In this document: piece by piece, positions 7,361 to 9,624 of the stretch
How the letters are laid out: the number at the start of each line of letters is the position of its first letter
Position numbering within the stretch: position 1 is the first letter of the stretch
Source: IMCC26207 sp044357715
GTDB taxonomy: Bacteria > Actinomycetota > Acidimicrobiia > Acidimicrobiales > Microtrichaceae
Direction: 5' to 3'
Length of the DNA stretch: 9,624 nt
Assembly (NCBI GenBank): GCA_044357715.1
Contig: JBIKPA010000099.1
Coordinates: 1 to 9,624 of the forward strand
Position numbers and translations under genes: made by a program
Notes under the pieces: model-generated
Seen by the model: the letters and a program-made list of their open reading frames with translations, nothing else
Databases searched by the model: none
Told to the model about the DNA's origin: nothing

Positions 7361-7366
7361 TAAGAT
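7361..7366 (+). promoter_or_regulatory. Candidate -10 box for leaderless scpA
   Basis: TAAGAT fits the actinobacterial TAnnnT -10 consensus. Six bases separate it from the GTG at 7373, the spacing expected if transcription begins at the G of the start codon. There is no Shine-Dalgarno between them, and the first three bases of the box are an in-frame stop, so no longer upstream start exists. A -35 element is weak or absent. Confidence 0.5.
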
Positions 7367-7372
7367 GACGTT

Positions 7373-8152
7373 GTGGCATACGCAGTGCAGACCCCAGTGT
7401 TCGAAGGACCCTTTGACCTCTTGTTGCACCTGATCCTTCGTGAGCAGGTAGATCTCTACGAGATTGACCTGCTTATCATCGTCGATGCATATATCGCCGA
7501 GTTGGCCAGAATGGAACACCTCGACCTAGAGGTGGCTACCGAGTTTCTGCTGATCGCAGCAACTCTTATAGAACTCAAGACAAAGCGACTTTTGCCAGGT
7601 GATGAAGACGTAGACCTTGATGATGATCTTTCCCTTTGGGAAGAGCGAGACATGCTTCTTGCACGGTTGCTCGCCTGTAAGACCTTCAAAGACGCGGCAA
7701 TCATCCTTGAAGCTCGTCACAGTGCGGCCGCAAAGTGCCTTGCACGCAAAGTCGGCCCCGATGAGCGCTTCTTCGACTTAGCTCCAGATCTGCTTGAAGG
7801 GGTCACAGCAATAAGAGTCCGAGACGCTTTTGTGCGTGCCATGCAGCCCAAGGCGCAGGTTCGGATCGATCTCTTCCACGTTGCTCCTATTCGGGCAAGC
7901 GTGGTTGATGCTGTTGCCGATTTGTGTGTCGAGCTTCCGGGCCGTGGCCGGGTCTCGTTCAGAGAACTCACCGCATCTTTCGGTGAACGACTCGAAGTAG
8001 TGGTGCATTTCTTGGCAGTGCTCGAACTGTTCAAGCAGGGCCTCGTTGACTTGTCGCAGCCAGAGGCGTTCGGAGACATCGTGGTCTGCTGGCAGGGTGG
8101 GGCATTGTCCGAGTCGGAGGCACTCGAACTGGTCGATGCCTACGAAGGCTAA
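7373..8152 (+). CDS. scpA: Segregation and condensation protein A (kleisin)
   Basis: ScpA is the kleisin subunit that bridges the SMC heads and, with ScpB, forms the bacterial condensin that compacts and segregates the chromosome. The 259-residue product has the hallmark N-terminus FEGPFDLLLHLI (10-21), then DLYEIDL (27-33) and the helical stretch EFLLIAATLIELKTKRLLP (57-75) that contacts the SMC neck in known structures. An acidic linker with several Asp residues follows (77-85). The C-terminal winged-helix region, with VVHFLAVLELFKQGLVDL near 210-227, binds the SMC cap. GTG 7373 is the only reasonable start because an in-frame TAA lies at 7361-7363. A TAnnnT box six bases upstream and the lack of a Shine-Dalgarno suggest leaderless expression. 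It is the first gene of scpA-scpB-rluB. In M. tuberculosis a ParA-like gene precedes scpA; here inverted trpS does. Confidence 0.95.
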   Translation: MAYAVQTPVFEGPFDLLLHLILREQVDLYEIDLLIIVDAYIAELARMEHLDLEVATEFLLIAATLIELKTKRLLPGDEDVDLDDDLSLWEERDMLLARLLACKTFKDAAIILEARHSAAAKCLARKVGPDERFFDLAPDLLEGVTAIRVRDAFVRAMQPKAQVRIDLFHVAPIRASVVDAVADLCVELPGRGRVSFRELTASFGERLEVVVHFLAVLELFKQGLVDLSQPEAFGDIVVCWQGGALSESEALELVDAYEG

Positions 8153-8162
8153 GTAGGGCATC

Positions 8163-8166
8163 GAGG
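8163..8166 (+). promoter_or_regulatory. Shine-Dalgarno of scpB
   Basis: GAGG, continuing as GAGGATC, lies five bases before the ATG at 8172 in the 19-bp gap after scpA. It supports that start and contrasts with the apparent lack of such a site at scpA. Confidence 0.6.
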
Positions 8167-8171
8167 ATCGC

Positions 8172-8816
8172 ATGCAAGACGAATCACGCAGGGCACTCGA
8201 GGCAATCATCATGGTGGCTGACCATCCAGCTGACCCGGTTGTTCTGGCTCAACTAGTAGAACTTTCGCCAGCCGCTGTTGAAGAGATTTTGCTTCAGGTT
8301 GCCGAGTCCTATGAGCAAGAGAACCGTGGCTTTCGGCTAGTGAAGGTTGCCGGCGGTTGGCGGTATCAAAGCCACGAAGACTGCTCGGCTTATGTTGAGC
8401 AGTTTGTACTCACTGGTCAAACAGCCCGACTCTCGGCGGCGGCGCTCGAGACGCTAGCTATTGTTGCCTATAAGCAGCCCACGTCTCGTGCGCAGGTTGC
8501 GGCAATACGCGGTGTGAATGTCGATGGTGTAATGCGAACCTTGCAGCAGCGCGGCTACATAGATGAAACAGGCAGAGATGTTGGGCCGGGTCAAGCCTCA
8601 CTATTTGGAACTACCGACCTTTTCTTGGAGCGTCTCGGATTGAACTCAATCGATGAGTTGCCATCTCTCGGAGACCTCATCCCAGGAGCAGATGTGGTTG
8701 AACTGCTTGAGCAAAGCTTGATTGGCTTGCCTGAGTTCGACGAAACAGCCCCGATAGAGGCAGATCGCCAAGAGCAGGACACCACACCCGGGCCTGCTGA
8801 TTCCGAGAACGACTGA
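8172..8816 (+). CDS. scpB: Segregation and condensation protein B
   Basis: ScpB is the dimeric winged-helix partner that binds the middle of ScpA in the SMC-ScpAB condensin. The 214-residue product has two winged-helix regions. The first (about 1-80) begins ALEAIIMVADHPADP. The second (about 90-165) has the family hallmarks LSAAALETLAIVAYKQP (90-106), IRGVNVDGV (115-123) and LQQRGYI (127-133), then the glycine-containing turn and FGTTDLFLERLGL. The last 40 or so residues are acidic and low in complexity, as often seen in ScpB. ATG 8172 has GAGG five bases upstream and lies 19 bp after the scpA stop. The rluB TTG follows four bases after the scpB stop, so the three genes are very probably one transcript. 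The SMC gene itself is not in the window. Confidence 0.95.
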   Translation: MQDESRRALEAIIMVADHPADPVVLAQLVELSPAAVEEILLQVAESYEQENRGFRLVKVAGGWRYQSHEDCSAYVEQFVLTGQTARLSAAALETLAIVAYKQPTSRAQVAAIRGVNVDGVMRTLQQRGYIDETGRDVGPGQASLFGTTDLFLERLGLNSIDELPSLGDLIPGADVVELLEQSLIGLPEFDETAPIEADRQEQDTTPGPADSEND

Positions 8817-8820
8817 GTTT

Positions 8821-9624
8821 TTGGGACTCGACGCGACGGGCGAACGCCTGCAAAAAGTGCTTGCTCGGGCTGGGTTCGGAAGTCGTCGAGTCTGCGAGGA
8901 TCTGATAGCCGATGGGCGAGTCACCGTTAATGGTGAGACGATCGTTCTGGGCGCTCGCGTTGAAGTAGATCGTGATGTTGTGCAAGTCGACGGAGTTCCG
9001 ATCGGGATTCAGCCTGACTCGGTGTATTACGTGTTGAACAAACCGCCTGGGGTCGTAACCACAGCGGATGACCCACAGGGCCGAACTACTGCACTCTCAT
9101 TTGTTCCCAGAGAACCAAGAGTCCATTCAGTCGGACGGCTCGACTTAGAAACCGAGGGTTTGTTGTTGCTCACAAACGACGGCCAATTGACCCATCGACT
9201 CACACACCCGAGTTTTGGCGTAGAGAAAGAGTACCTAGTCGAACTTGAAGGCGACCCAAGTCGTGGGGCGTTACGAACCCTTCGAGAAGGAGTCGAGCTT
9301 GAAGATGGGCTGACTGCACCGGCGAGGGTCTCGGCTCAAGGACCTAGTTTGGTTCGCATCGTGATTCACGAGGGGCGCAATCGCCAAGTTCGGCGAATGT
9401 GCGAAGCCGTTGGTCATCCCGTTACAAGACTCATTCGCACAAGAATCGGCAGTCTTCGAGATACGCAGCTCGGACCGGGTAGCTGGCGCGAGCTCACCCA
9501 AGATGAGTTGAGGGAGTTGGAGCGGTCCGTTCAACTTCTTGATGAAGCGAACTCTGATCATGTAAGTGTCGATCAGGCTGATGCGGCTGATGCGGCTGAT
9601 GCGGCTGATGTGGCTGATGAGGTC
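8821..9624 (+). CDS. rluB: 23S rRNA pseudouridine synthase RluB/RsuA family, 3'-truncated by window
   Basis: The frame is open from TTG 8821 to the right edge (268 codons seen). No ATG or GTG in frame precedes the S4 domain; the next start, GTG 8857, would cut it. An S4 RNA-binding domain (about 8-55, GERLQKVLARAGFGSRRVCE) is followed by the RsuA/RluB catalytic domain: LNKPPGVVTT (72-81), GRLDLETEGLLLLTNDG (105-121) with catalytic Asp108, and the conserved RNRQVRRM (186-193). The enzyme isomerises a uridine in 23S rRNA, helix 89 if it is a true RluB; RsuA is the alternative. Position directly after scpB matches Rv1711 in mycobacteria, where cmk and der follow. The family core ends near residue 240, but translation continues into an Ala/Asp tail made of 9-bp repeats and is still open at the edge. 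No strong Shine-Dalgarno is visible, so coupling to scpB (4-bp gap) is likely. Confidence 0.92.
   Translation, partial: MGLDATGERLQKVLARAGFGSRRVCEDLIADGRVTVNGETIVLGARVEVDRDVVQVDGVPIGIQPDSVYYVLNKPPGVVTTADDPQGRTTALSFVPREPRVHSVGRLDLETEGLLLLTNDGQLTHRLTHPSFGVEKEYLVELEGDPSRGALRTLREGVELEDGLTAPARVSAQGPSLVRIVIHEGRNRQVRRMCEAVGHPVTRLIRTRIGSLRDTQLGPGSWRELTQDELRELERSVQLLDEANSDHVSVDQADAADAADAADVADEV
9577..9621 (+). repeat. 9-bp tandem repeat inside the rluB 3' end
   Basis: There are five in-frame copies of a 9-bp unit, GCTGATGCG. The first three are identical; the fourth ends GTG and the fifth GAG. They encode ADA, ADA, ADA, ADV, ADE, an acidic, Ala-rich, probably unstructured or helical tail. The array may continue beyond the window, since the right edge is only three bases away. 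Copy number could vary by slippage without breaking the frame. Confidence 0.9.

Noticed and set aside
7277..7372. T-box or Trp-attenuator upstream of trpS
   Set aside because: The region is only 96 bp, has no T-box motif, no run of Trp codons and no terminator hairpin.
7277..7519. In-frame 81-codon extension upstream of trpS, antisense to the start of scpA
   Set aside because: The canonical TrpRS N-terminus begins at the ATG at 7276. The extension has no family similarity and lies opposite conserved scpA codons, so it is a chance open stretch.
7778..8212. 144-codon minus-strand frame across the scpA-scpB junction
   Set aside because: It is antisense to two well-supported genes, with no domain or start signal.

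Overview
The window reads as an actinobacterial chromosome segment of intermediate GC, with GTG and TTG starts, mixed leadered and apparently leaderless genes, and a gene order known from actinobacteria. The order pyrG, ADP-ribose-pyrophosphatase-type Nudix, xerD ... scpA, scpB, rluB matches, from memory, the Mycobacterium tuberculosis Rv1699-Rv1701 and Rv1709-Rv1711 block. The lower GC and the differences from the mycobacterial and Streptomyces versions would fit an early-branching group such as Acidimicrobiia, but that placement is inference. I see no rRNA, tRNA, CRISPR array, insertion sequence, phage gene or integron. The window is nearly all housekeeping DNA, with no intergenic gap above about 120 bp.

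Left part (1-2578): the 3' part of a large polytopic membrane protein gene runs rightward. It converges on, and overlaps tail-to-tail by 51 bp with, a leftward gene for an ArnT/PMT-like (GT39-type) membrane glycosyltransferase. The glycosyltransferase gene and pyrG diverge from a 117 bp intergenic region, each with a recognisable Shine-Dalgarno sequence.

Middle (2579-6296): four rightward genes form a tight, translationally coupled operon: pyrG (CTP synthase), a Nudix hydrolase (GTGA overlap), xerD (3 bp gap) and an HD-domain predicted phosphohydrolase (ATGA overlap). It combines nucleotide metabolism, chromosome-dimer resolution and an uncharacterised hydrolase.

Right part (6293-9624): trpS runs leftward and its stop codon overlaps the HD-gene stop by 4 bp. 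From a 96 bp divergent region the rightward scpA-scpB-rluB operon begins. ScpA and ScpB are the kleisin and winged-helix partners of the SMC condensin. RluB is a 23S rRNA pseudouridine synthase; it starts at TTG, and the window ends inside an unusual Ala/Asp-rich tail made of 9-bp tandem repeats. Neither trpS nor scpA has a visible Shine-Dalgarno sequence, and each has a TAnnnT -10-like box a few bases before its start codon, suggesting back-to-back leaderless promoters.

I found no convincing undescribed system. The points most worth following are the repeat tail on RluB (possibly a linker to a downstream domain), the paired leaderless promoters, the inverted trpS where ParA sits in relatives, and the coupled HD hydrolase.
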